NCBI GenBank assembly: GCA_002049455.2
Contig: KV918852.1
Span: 62,001 to 126,000 of the forward strand
Origin: Porphyra umbilicalis
Lineage: Eukaryota; Rhodophyta; Bangiophyceae; Bangiales; Bangiaceae
Reading direction: 5' to 3'
DNA length: 64,000 bases
The position numbers and the translations under genes were made by a program. The notes under the pieces are model-generated. The model was given only the letters and a program-made list of their open reading frames with translations, ran no database searches and was not told the DNA's origin. This document shows positions 1 through 10,393 of the stretch, piece by piece; position 1 is the stretch's first letter; every line of letters begins with the position of its first letter.

Positions 1-449
1 GGGATGGCGGACAGTCGGGCGGGGAGATGACAGACAGTGGGTTGGACTGTCGCGACCGTCGCCGCCACACATGTGGCGTCTCGCCCACAAGAGTCGCCGT
101 ACCTGACAAACTGTTTGCAACCGCTTCCGTTGCCGCCGAAACTGTCTGGACGGCCGCCGCTGCAGCGGTCAAGAACGAGAACGCTACGAAGAACTACTGA
201 AGAGCACACATAGAACTGATCTCAAGAATAGTCAGGTGCCAAACAACTTTCTTCAGAATATATCAATTCTTAAGCATCCTTGAATAAGTCGTTCATCAGT
301 ATGTAATTCATCGTGCAACTGTTCTCTATGAGCATTGTGATTGGCCATAGAATCCCACAATTGCACTACCGGAGTATTTCTTCACCTATTCGGCGGCTAT
401 TTCTCGTTTTCGAATTCCGCTTTCTTGTTCTTGAATGGAAATCGTTCAT
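1..449. other. no gene recognised
   Basis: No supported gene. The left part is moderately GC-rich and the rest is AT-richer unique-looking sequence. The open frames here are short and resemble nothing known. Confidence 0.5.
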
Positions 450-787
450 CAATTGTGGCGGCTGATTTTAGAATCCGTGATCTAGGTGAGCTTCATCGAA
501 CGGAGATACGGCGAGTTAAAGATTGTTTGATCTAAAGTCACACGGGTCAATCCTGAGTCGCGATCCCCCTTCATGGGTGATCTGGCCAGTCCTTGCCTGC
601 CTCTGGGCTAAAGTCAGCAGAACGTCATGGATCGAGAAAGTTACATCCCTGCTCTGGGATTTGATTCACTGCAGATGGCGAAGGCGGCGTTCGACAGTTC
701 GTGACGAGACGATTCTTGAGGTCTGCATAGGTCAGAAATGTTGACAGCCCCATAGATCGCGGATTCTAAAATCAGCCGCCACATTTG
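450..787. mobile_element. MITE-like element with 36-bp terminal inverted repeats
   Basis: Positions 450-485 and 752-787 are inverted repeats of about 36 bp with only two or three mismatches. Both contain the core TGTGGCGGCTGATTTTAGAA. The 266 bp between them have no convincing coding potential. Length (338 bp), terminal inverted repeats and lack of a transposase fit a non-autonomous DNA transposon. A target-site duplication was not clear, so the superfamily cannot be assigned. Confidence 0.75.
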
Positions 788-1253
788 TACATCCGTGCTC
801 GATGTTGTTTTCTAAATAGTCCTGTCAACTCCGTGGCGATCTGGAGATCGGGACAAGTATGTATGTCTGGAGGGAGCTCGCGGGATCTCCCCGTTGATCA
901 CAGCGAGGATATGGGGGGTGGCGGCCGGCGGCGGCGCCGCCGCCGCCGCCGCCGCTGCCGCTGCCGCGCACCGCCCCGCCCCGCCGCCGCGCACGCGGCT
1001 GCCGTGACGCCCCGCGCGCCGGGGCGGCCGGCGGCGGCGGCTGCGGCGGCGGGGCGGCCACACGCCACGCCGCGCCGTCCGTGACGCGACGGCGGTCGAC
1101 AGACGCCTTTACGGCGGTGGCCACCACCGCCACCGGCACCGCCCTCTCCCTCCTTCGTGCCACTCACCCGCCCCCTGGCACGCCGGCGGTGGCGGCGGCG
1201 ACGGCGGCGGTGGCGGCGTCCCCGCGCGGCCCCGCCACCACACGTGGACGGCC
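788..1253. other. GC-rich upstream region, no gene
   Basis: From about 900 the sequence becomes extremely GC-rich with GCC/CCG trinucleotide runs. The open frames on both strands are low-complexity Arg/Ala/Pro strings. It probably includes the promoter and 5' leader of the gene starting at 1254, but no specific element was identified. Confidence 0.4.
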
Positions 1254-2869
1254 ATGGCCTCCTGCCGCCGCCTTCTCTTCGCCGCCCTCCTCGCCGCCGC
1301 CCTTACGGCCGCCGTCGGCGTCGCGGATGGCCCCCCCGCCGTCGGCGGTGGGGTGGTCGGCGCGCCCACCTCGACCGCTGCCGCCGCCGCCGCCGCCGCC
1401 GCCGCCGCGTCCGCCGCCGGCGCCACCCGAAGCCCGCCCATGCCGCCCGGCCGCGGGCGCGCGGTGATTGTGGAGACACCGCGTGGCGGCGGAGGCGACG
1501 GCGGTGACGGCGGCGGCGACGGCGGCGCCGGCGGCGGCGAGAGAGGCGACGGCGGCGGCGACGGCTGCGACGGCGGCGGCGGCGGCGGCGGCAGGGGCGG
1601 CGGCGACGGCGGTGACGGCGGCGGCGGCGGCAGCCTTAGAGGCGGCAGCGACGGCAGCGGCGGCGGTACTGGCGGCACAGGCGCCGACGGTGGCAACGAC
1701 GACAGCGGCGGCGGCAGCGGCCGCCGAAATGGCGGCAGCGGTGGCGGCAGCGACGGCGACGGCGGCGGCGACGGCGGCGGCAAGGGCAGTGGCGACGGGA
1801 ACCGTGGCGCCCCTGACGGCGGCAGCAATGGCAGTGGCGGCGGCAATGGCAACGCCCCCAACGGCGGCGGCTACGGCGGTAGCGGCAGCAACGGCGCCGA
1901 CGGCGCCGATGGCGGCGGCAAGGGCGGTCGCGGCGGCAACGGCGACGCCCCCGACGGCGACGGCAACGGCGGTGGCGACGGCGACGGCAACTTCCCCCCC
2001 TTCCTCCGTCCCAACCCCCACCACACACTTCGACACGGGCGGCCTCGACCTCCAAGGCGACGACGATTGGGCGGCAGACCCCCCCCCTCCCCCACGCTCA
2101 TTCCCCCTCGGCGGCGGCGGTGCGGGCGGCGGTGGGCCTCCTCCCCCCTCCCCCGCCACCCCCCCCCGCCTATATCCTTAACGACGGCACTGACGGGCAG
2201 CTGAATAGACAAATCGCGTCGCTCCTTAACGTCGTGGCCCACGCACCCACCCTCGCCGTCGACATGGCGGCGGCGGGGGGGCGGTCGCCCCCGCCCCCGC
2301 CCCCCACCATCGTCGTGCCGCGCTTGTCGGCAGGCTTGGATACCCGGCGCAACGCGCGGGCGACGCAGCGCCCGACGGTAACACCGCTCGCGCCGCCGCC
2401 GCCGCCGCCGCCGCCCCCGCCGCCGCGCGTCGACCGGTCGGCGGCGGGCTCGCCCACGCTCGCAGCAGCGGCGGCGGCGGTTCCGCCGCCGCCGCCGCCG
2501 CCGCCGCCGCAGTTGCTGCCGCCACCACCCGCGGCAACGGTCCCTCCCCGGCCCCCCCGGCGCTTCTACTTTCACAGCGCCGCCGGGGCGGCGCCGGCGC
2601 CCGGGTGCGGAGGCACCGAGCCCCTCAATGGCCCCGGCGGCTACTTCACGCGCTCGGGCCTAGTCCCCGCGCTCCCCGTCGACGCTTCTGTCGGCACCCC
2701 CGCCAGGCGTTGCGTCGCCGCCGCGGCGGCAGCGCCAGGCGGCCTCCGCCTCCCCCCGAGCGCGAGCCTCGGGGGCACCCCGGGAGGCTTCCCCGTCCGC
2801 GCCGCCCGCAGTGGCTCCTACACCGACGCGGAAGGAGGGAGCATGACGGTCGGCCCCCCCGTCGGTTAG
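1254..2869 (+). CDS. secreted Gly/Pro-rich protein, reading frame broken at C-runs
   Basis: The ATG at 1254 opens a typical signal peptide (MASCRRLLFAALLAAALTAA), followed by about 200 residues of Gly/Asp/Asn-rich sequence. Coding-like sequence then changes frame twice. Near the C-run at about 1994-2000 it moves to a frame reading FDTGGLDLQGDDDWAADPP. Near the C-run at about 2158-2167 it moves again, to AYILNDGTDGQLNRQIASLL, which continues through Pro runs to a stop at 2869. A late CGGTEPLNGPGGYF stretch faintly recalls the start of a CUB domain, but the rest of that fold is not evident. I infer one secreted, probably cell-wall or matrix, host protein of about 535 residues. The frame switches may be homopolymer-length errors, small introns, or real mutations. 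No family was recognised. Confidence 0.5.
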
Positions 2870-4018
2870 AGCGGCGCCCAGCGGGCGCCCCGGTCGCACA
2901 CGCCTGGCCTCGGCTGGGTCCGCCCCGCCTCGGCCGTTGCGGTCTGGGCGGCGAGGGCGACCGCGTCGGCCGGTCGGATGCCCGCCGACGTGTTGCTCGT
3001 CGCCTCCCAGTTTCAGCGGAGGTGGGGGGCGTGGAGGGGAGAGGCCGCGCTCGGCGCTGCCCCGCACCCACGGGCGCGGATGCGCCCGCGGTTGGAAGGG
3101 GGGGAGTCGGCGGGGGGGTGTAAGGCCACTGGGGTGGCAGCGCAGCCCGCGTTTTTGGGCGTGGATGAGGGGGAGGCCGGCAAGAGGCCGCCTGCAGGCG
3201 TAGGTGTGTTTTTGTGTGGGAGGGGGTGGGGGGCGGTAGGCCACGTCCTGCCGCGGGTTTGGGAGTAGGTGGGGGGGGAGGGCGGGGGGCGGCCGCCCTC
3301 GGCGCGGCCGCTCACCTGGGACGGGTGGCCACGAAGGTGGCGGAAGCGGAACGGGTGTAGGCGTAGGTTGGGGTGGGGGGGAAGGGGGGGTGGGGCTGTG
3401 TGTCGGGGGGGGGGCGCCACCTGGTGCTTTTCATGGACGCAAGAACTGACGCCTTTCCTATGCCCTTTTCTCGTGGTGTGCTACTCTTGGTTGCCTGTGA
3501 TGGCCCCATTTTCGTGCACGCGCTGGGGAAATGACGCCCGCGCCTGTGGCGGGTGAGTTGGCCTAGAGATACGTGGGAGGCACGCACCTGTGCTGAGGTT
3601 GACATGAACGGAGATGCAGTGCAGGTGCACTATAAATGCAACCTGATCAATTCGACTTGGCACTTGTAAAGCCCCGACTCGCCCGGAGCCCCAGCACCGC
3701 AGTTCAGAGGCAGCCACGGCTGTGCTCTTGAACACGATAGTGTCAGGGCGGTGTGCCTGGTGTCTGCGACAGTGTGTCTGACCACTCGACACGGGTGCCA
3801 GACACAGCAGGCCGCTGATGTCAGGCTGTCAAGTGGCCTGCCTGGAAGGTAGATCAAGTCAATTGGCGACAACTTCATGCAAGTGACGGCAAGTGGCGGC
3901 AAGCTCCATCCGTGACGGGATAACCGGCGGATGGCTGAACAAGAATTAGCGAGCCGTTAAGGCTTGAATGAAGTAGGAAATAAGTGAATTAAATTATACA
4001 TCCCCCCACCGCAGCCGG
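2870..4018. other. GC-rich then unique intergenic region
   Basis: The GC-rich coding-like texture continues to about 3150 in several frames, so the preceding gene could extend past the stop at 2869. From 3150 to 3420 there are G-runs, and after that ordinary mixed sequence. No further gene, RNA or inverted repeat was supported. Confidence 0.35.
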
Positions 4019-4759
4019 TTAAACGGATGACCTTGCTTTGCAAAGAATCCACGCATCTAGACTCACATATGACGACATCTGCAGGCCTGTCGTGCAAAGC
4101 TTTCGAAAATGCGATGGTCTGCGAAATGCAGCCGAGGTGCAGTGAGATGCGGCTGAGATGCGGTGGGCGCGGCTGCCGACGATGTGCTCAGAAAACGTAA
4201 TGTACGACACTTCCACGCTCGGCAGTTTACGCATGGCTTTCCCTTTTCCAACAAGTAGCTGGCGTGTTGTCGTCTCCCGTCGTAGGGGTATTGCAGACTT
4301 CAACATGTGTTCGCGCAGTTTTCGCACGCGCCACCGCGACGGCCATTTTTCTGTCGGATCAAAGGAGTTTTCTGCATCTCGCATAATGTCGTACTGCCTC
4401 AGCGTGACGCGCGCTCTGCCGTACAGGTAGCCGAAGCACACGAACTCGCGACGTGATACAAAGCCCCCACGATCGCGGTCCCCCTCGAAGGAGAATTCCG
4501 AGTCATCTGAGCGACACCCGTCACGCCCAGAGTCGGAGGATAGAGCAACGTCCTCATAGTCGCCCACACAATGCGCTGGTGCCTCCCTGGTGCCTGAATC
4601 ATCTGGGGTTTGGTTTGCGACGCTGCTTTCAGGATCCTCCAAGCCGCCAGTACGGGCAGCCGAGCCGGATGACGCTTGCTGCTCTTCCATGTGCAATAGG
4701 TTCCCATCATTGAGATGAAAGAAGGCAGCACCTCGCGGGCCACGCCGGCGACGCTTCAT
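4019..4759 (-). pseudogene. DNA-transposon protein N-terminal fragment
   Basis: On the minus strand, from the ATG at 4759, the frame encodes a basic start (MKRRRRGPRG), an acidic Ser/Asp-rich linker, then a more conserved-looking block. That block has FGYLYGRARVTLRQYDIMRD, a KWPSRWRVRKLREHML stretch and LPSVEVSYITFSEHI. The style, an acidic linker followed by a block on long-range helices and a 'tLPSv-tvSYI' strand, resembles the leader of tnp2/CACTA or Plavaka-type transposases. This is a resemblance from memory only. The catalytic part is not present nearby, and the final 60 residues look random. I call it a truncated transposon remnant. The open frame upstream of 4759 (to 5269) looks non-coding. 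Confidence 0.35.
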
Positions 4760-6284
4760 ATCTTCTTTTGTGCCGTGGTCGTACACTGCGGAATAACAAG
4801 TTCTGTAAGAGCACGGGCAGTCACCCAAGTTTAGTGGTAGTGACACACACTGGACGTCAGTCCAGGGAGAGGCCTTTTGTGAACACGGATAGTCAAGCAT
4901 ATGACGGTCAAACTCAAGAACGCAACCACAGAGGGAAAGCAGAACAAAGAGATCCTCATATAGAGACGGTACACAGTGCGACGCGAGGAGAGGTGACACC
5001 TCGAGCTGGGCATATGCACGGAGCGGGGGCAGTACGATAACAGCAGCGTACAAGGACAAGGTTGCAGGAGAAACGGTGGAGGAGGGCGGTGCAGAGGCAA
5101 TGCACCACGACAAGGCTCTCCCGAGACTCAGGCGCGTGCGCCAGAGACGAGCGACGTTCCGGTAGTCAGATCTGTACGTTTTGCGTCGTTCCCGGTTGCA
5201 AGACACTCCAAGATCAACCGCACTTGGGCGACAAAGCGACGTGTCCACTTGTGCAACTGCTCCTGCCATGGGCTAGTCCGTTGCCTGGTTCTCAGTTTGA
5301 TCCTGAGGACTATCTGGGGGACTGTTTCTGAAGATTCCGCAGATGATCCTCACGATGATCTTGAGGATAGACTAGACTGGAGCAGTGTAAGAGCTCGCAG
5401 GATAGAGTGCTGATTAGTTCCATGTCTCGCCCCACATCGGGTGTGGGATCGCCTCAGGACGATCCTTCGGAATAACTGACAGACGGTCCTGAGCCAATCT
5501 GTGGATCAATACAGTACGATCTCAGAAACGAGTCGAACCAACCTCGAGAATCGATGTGGCTGTATGGAAAAACCGATCCTCAGTCTTATCCCGTGGATTT
5601 ATCGATTTTGCGGCTAGGATTAAATAAGGACGAGCATCCGTCTCGCTGTGTCCCGGCCTCAGCTGCTCTTTCTGAGAATAGATCTGGACTCGGCGCAGTC
5701 CACTCACCTATGGGCCAACTCGGCGGCTGTGTACGATGAAAAATCGAAGGGGGTGCCCCAGACACCCCAAAAAGGGCGCCTTTTCAGGCCATATGAGAGG
5801 GAGCCTCATTTGAGCCTCATCTGAGCCTCATTTGAGCCTCGGGAGCAGTAGAATAGACACTAGCCGGCGCACGCATGTGAACGTGATTGACATCGAAAGC
5901 CGACATGACTCAGCAAACACTTCGTGATTGGGTGCGGTTGTCTTGACGAAGACACACACATGTGCCTGGCACTGCTTCCAATCTCACCTGTAATCGCCCA
6001 CACTGCTTACGGCAAAAGCTTCATGACCTTGCACGGATCGCGAAACGAGCGCACTGCGGCCGGATTCTTGTCTCTTGGTCGGTGTGTTCGTGCGCGAGAT
6101 ATTCACAAAATTCTCGAACACGTTCAAGTGACGGCCCCGAATCGCCCAAATGCGCCTCTTTTAAGAAGATAAGTCCTACGTGTGCTGAGACACCATTCCT
6201 GGGCCAACAGTCAAGAACGAGGGTGCGTGATTGGAATGACGTGCGCTCATTGGTGGACACGTGTGCATGCACACTCTGAGCGTA
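4760..6284. other. intergenic region, no gene
   Basis: No coding sequence was supported. It contains GATC-rich, partly repetitive sequence around 5280-5480 (several GATCCTGAG-like words on both strands) and the 11-bp tandem repeat listed separately. The remainder shows nothing recognisable. Confidence 0.4.
5801..5840. repeat. 11-bp tandem repeat, 3.6 copies
   Basis: The unit GAGCCTCATTT occurs at 5801, 5812 (one change, TCT), 5823 and partially at 5834. It is a simple minisatellite in non-coding DNA. Confidence 0.9.
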
Positions 6285-8918
6285 CCGTCTAAAGGTCCAT
6301 CCCATATAGCTAGACATATAAGAAAAAAACCCGCACGAGACGGCGGGCTGTCAGATGGGGCCGTGGCTTTGTACGCAAGGTCAGCAGTGAGCTACGGCTC
6401 AGCTCTAAAAAAATCAGGCACAAAACGCTTGTCTTGCACCGGAGGTGTCGAGAGGAAGAGACAAGGTGCCTGTCTGCACCGCCATGCAAGCCAATGCTGT
6501 GTCTCCAGTCCGATTGTCCCTCTGGCCCGAATCAAACGAATTCCGACATCGGCAGGACGGGGTCCACAAAGATACATGTTGCCGCGGAATAAGGCGATTT
6601 GTGTGCTTTAAATTCGTCTGCATGGGTCAATGGAAAGCGTGACTTAGAAGATTGCACACACACACAGCAGTGCACGGCCCTGATCGCATCCACATCCCCC
6701 CGAGTGTTCGCCCACCGCAAAGGCCACCTACGTGTGCCAGCCTCCTGGTCGCACCAAGAGAACAGGGAAAAACAAGAAAAAACACGCACGTGCAGCAAGC
6801 AGAGCACACGTCACTCCTCCATGTGGGAGCTGGCGTCGCTCTCCTCATCAGACGAGCTACTCATACCCTCCACCCCCCCGGACTCCACCTCCAGCTGCTT
6901 TTCCTCAAATGCTGCTTCCACCGCCGCGCTCACCTCGCCCACCGCCCGATAGTTGTCCTCCATCTTGATAGCATGCAGCTCGTACTTGAGCCACTCCTGG
7001 GCGGTAATCTGGACGAACTGCTTCGCCACCAACGTCTTCAAAGTCGTCAGCGTAAAGTCGATGTTGGCCCGCTTGAGCGCCATCTTCACGGTGCCCCAGA
7101 CCATTTGGATAGGGTTGAGCTCAGGGTGGGCCACTGGTGAGATAAGGACTGATATCCCAAAGTCTTTCGCCAGGTCTTGGACCAGGTACCTGGGGCCGGG
7201 GCGGTTCTTGGCCGCTTGTTCGAGCAACTCCTTCTTGACCTTGTCCTTCTCCCACTGGGTGCCCTCCCACTCCTTTGGCATGCAGTCGTGGGCCCTGAGC
7301 TCCGGCTTGCGCATTTTTGTGTCGGCGGGGCGCGTGCACTTGGTGCGTACGAGGTGATACGGGGCGCGGTCAATCGACAAGACGCCGCCGTACATCTTGG
7401 GGAAGACGTCGTCTTTCAACCACTCCAGCCAGCGGTCAGAGTGTATCTCATAGTGGTAGTCCCCGGTTTTTTTCTTTTCTATGAAGACGAGGCTGGCGCC
7501 GTCCACTAGGCCCGTCTCGCGAGAGCCCACGTGGGCAATAATAATCCTGCCGCCCTTGCCCGACGGCACCTTGATCCTTGAATTCAGCGTCCCGTCGATC
7601 CAGATCCGGTACACCGACATGTTCTTATTGGCCCATGTTTCGTCCGTGTAGTATAGCGTGCGCCCCGCCCGACGGTATTGCCGCACAGTGTCGATGTAGT
7701 TGGTCCTTTCGGCCTTAATGGCAGGGTCCTCGCGCGCCACGTCGAAATGCGTGGGCCCTCGCAAAAGTAAAAGCCCGCCTCCTGCATAGCGACGGCCAGC
7801 TTGGTGCGCGCGTCCACACAAAGGAAGACGCGGAGCCGATGCCCGTCGCGCTGTGCACCAAGTTGGCCGTCTTGAGGTACTCGAGCGTGGTGTCAAAAGA
7901 GGGGATAGAGCGGTTGCGGTACTGAGAGTACACCGCCTCACGCACACGGACTCTCTCGCCGTCGGGAATCCGCGGGACGCGCTCACGCCTCTCTCTCTCC
8001 CCCGACTCGGGCAGTCCATCAAAAAAGTCTTCAAAGCGCACTCGGCTCACCGTGCTCAGGCTCACACCGATGGCCCACGCCGCACGCTGCACGGGGTTGC
8101 GCAGCCCACGAGATCGACCCGCCGTCCGCTCTCCAGCAAAAAAGCGGTGGACGTTACGCAAAATGGTGGCGCTGTCCGTCGTCAGTCGGTAAAACTGCCG
8201 ACGCCGAGGTGACCCCGTGGCGTGGACCACCCCGGCAGATGACGACATGACAGGCAAACCGTCAGGTGGAACAAAAAACCGAGGCCGGTGGGGGTGGGGG
8301 GAGGGAGCAGGGTGTGCGGCGTGTGCGGCGGGCACGGTATGAGCGACGACTGCGTTGCGTGCAGAGTGTGCGGTGCGAGCCACGTGCCGCCAAGAGCGGC
8401 CGTGGACAACTGGTACAGTGACGCTTCACTTATTAGGAAGAGCTTGAAAACAAACTAAATCGGCAAAAAAGAAATTAAAAGTAGAATTCATGGCAGAGAA
8501 TGCCCCTCTTCCTCTTGCAACAGCAGAGAACAGGCGCTACAAGACACCTCCTTCTCCGGCCATTCGCGGCAGCGCCGTAGGTCCTTCTTTTGAGGGAGAA
8601 AGCACGAACATGGCGCCTGTACACCATGTACACGTTCTGGAACGTGGCCACGTCGCGACTTTATGCTGCACGAACTCACGGGCGTTTTTTGTACTTTACG
8701 TGCGTTTCTTTTCTTTGTTTTTCAATCGCAGTGCACTCTTTTTTGCCATTAAGATGCACGTCAGACAGATGATTTCTTTATAGATAATGAATGCTGCTGA
8801 GTAATGTGCCCTTGCAAGAAACACTGCTTCTTGGGTGATGCAGCCGTTCGCTGGTGCGGCGGACTCAAAGTGGGGTGTCTCCCATCAGTCAAGCTATATT
8901 GGATGGACCTTTAGACTG
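6285..8918 (-). mobile_element. Tc1/mariner-IS630-type DNA transposon with terminal inverted repeats
   Basis: Positions 6285-6311 and 8892-8918 form inverted repeats of 27 bp with two mismatches, sharing GTCTAAAGGTCCATCC followed by ATATAGCT. They enclose a DDE_3-type transposase on the minus strand. A TA precedes the left end, as expected for this superfamily. The right flank begins GG, so the target duplication is not confirmed. The 2.63-kb element inserted into, or next to, a Myb/SANT-like gene whose reading frame now ends inside the right terminal repeat. Confidence 0.8.
6811..8248 (-). pseudogene. mariner/IS630-like (DDE_3) transposase, frameshifted
   Basis: From the ATG at 8248 the minus strand encodes an N-terminal helix-turn-helix region (AWAIGVSLSTVSRV; then IPSFDTTLEYLKTANL). 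The frame changes near 7850 to VDARTKLAVAMQEAGFYFCE and again near 7750 to THFDVAREDPAIKAERTNYI. It then runs open to the stop at 6811. The catalytic domain shows YTDETW with the first Asp, LSIDRAPYH with the second Asp, and HPELNPIQMVWGTVK where the family normally has Glu (NPIE-x-x-W); here it is Gln. The C-terminus is acidic and Ser-rich. Two frameshifts plus the Glu-to-Gln change in the triad argue that this copy is inactive. Total length of about 470 residues is typical for the family. Confidence 0.8.
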
Positions 8919-10393
8919 GGCCTCAGCGGAGACCGCGGCACGAGGTCGACCCCTGCTTTCCTGCGATACAGCTCCCATATTTCTCAGTACTTGACATTCA
9001 AATCTTGTAGATTGTGTCCACCCCGTCGACGTCACGACCAGACCGACGGTGTCGCCGACAGACAGCAACAGAAGATGGAAGATGTTGTTGCTCAGCTCCT
9101 TGTGGATTGCAGGGGTAGAGCGGGAGCGGCGTCGCTTCACCCGCGGCATGTCATTCGGTAGTCGCGCGCGGAAGCGGCTGCAGATGTCTTCCTTGAAAGT
9201 CTCGAGGCGCTCGTCGATGCCAACCTCCGCATTGAGGGTCGCCTCCACGTACGTTGCGCAGAGAAACTCGCGCTCATCTGGAGTCCATGACACACCCCTG
9301 ACGCCACGAAGACTACCACCGGCCAGAGCATTCGGAGGGCGTTGGGGCGACAGCGATAGGCTTGGCCACAGGGGAAGGATCTCATCGTCGCCTACCGACG
9401 ACCCTTCATTGGTCGCGTCATCACGAGGGGCAGGAGAACGGGTGGACCTGGTAGCGCCGGCCATGTGTTGGCCGCCTTGGCCTCCTGCAGGAGGAGAGGG
9501 CGGGGGAGTAAGGGTAGAACTGGCCATGTCTTGGCCGCCTTGATCTAGAACACAGAGCACAGCGGCAGCGCAGTCAAGAGCCACCGCTACTGGCGTGTCG
9601 GCGAGGGAGGTCGAGGCGGCGGCGGGCGGCGGGGGGGCAGCGGTCCCAACTGCAGCGGCTCCCACCACTCAGGCGGCTGAGGCTTGCTGACGTCCACCCA
9701 CCGAAATCCACGCACGCTGGTGGCGTCTGGCCACGTTTGCACTTGTATCCAACGAGGAGCGGTCCTTGCCTCCGCCGCCGCGCGCTCCTCTGCGAACCGC
9801 CGGTCGCGCTGCTCCAAGGCCACGCTCACAACGTTGTCGTCCTCGTCCGGCGGCAGCTCGATGACAGGAGGCGACGCCCAGGGGCACGGGCACCACGGTA
9901 AACACGTCGGGTGGTGAGGGCCGACGGTGATGGAAAGACGGCAAACAAAACACAGCCGGCGCTGAGCCCGACGCTCCGCGGTGCGGCCTAAGAAGCCAGG
10001 TTGGCTTCAAATCCAGCGCCAGCCCCAGCCCGGATGCGGCGAGTGCCGGCGCGCCCACAGGCACGGGCACCGGTCCGGGCAGATTGAGACGTTGCAGCTC
10101 ACGGACTGCGCGCGCTTGCACTGGGTGCAGATGCTTCGTAGGCCCCGTCGGAGCTGGGCCTTTGTGATTGCTCGAGCAGGCGGCCAATGTGCTGGTCGAG
10201 GGGTGAGGGCAGGGGTGGGCTTGTCTGCAGTTGTAGTCGGCCCCTCAGTGGCCCCTGAGGCAGCAGGCGTGGACGGTGTGGCCGTGGGCTCCACAGGAGC
10301 ACCAGACGGCTTGGCCGTGGAGTTTCCGGCCATCGTGGGCGTGGGGGAGGATGAGGGGGCGGGTGGTACGGCTAGGGGCGCCGAGTCCGCCAT
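8889..10393 (-). pseudogene. Myb/SANT-like DNA-binding protein gene, truncated by the mariner element
   Basis: Reading leftward from the ATG at 10393 there is a Pro/Ala/Thr-rich start (MADSAPLAVPPAPSSSPTPT). After frame changes comes a charged stretch (ALEQRDRRFAEERAAAEART) with WPDATSVRGFRWVDV. Near the G-run at about 9624 it passes into a frame with VSWTPDEREFLCATYVEA, then EVGIDERLETFKEDICSRF and a basic RVKRRRSRSTPAIHKEL. The W-T-x2-E start and spacing match the Myb/SANT-like trihelix domain common in PIF/Harbinger accessory proteins and related plant/algal factors. The frame ends at 8889, inside the right terminal repeat of the neighbouring mariner element, so the true C-terminus is missing. 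Whether the fragments are exons or frameshifted pieces of one gene is not settled. Confidence 0.45.

Noticed and set aside
2640-2720. CUB domain in the Gly-rich protein
   Set aside because: Only the initial CGG...L-x-GPGGYF pattern is present; the later Cys and aromatic positions of the domain are missing.
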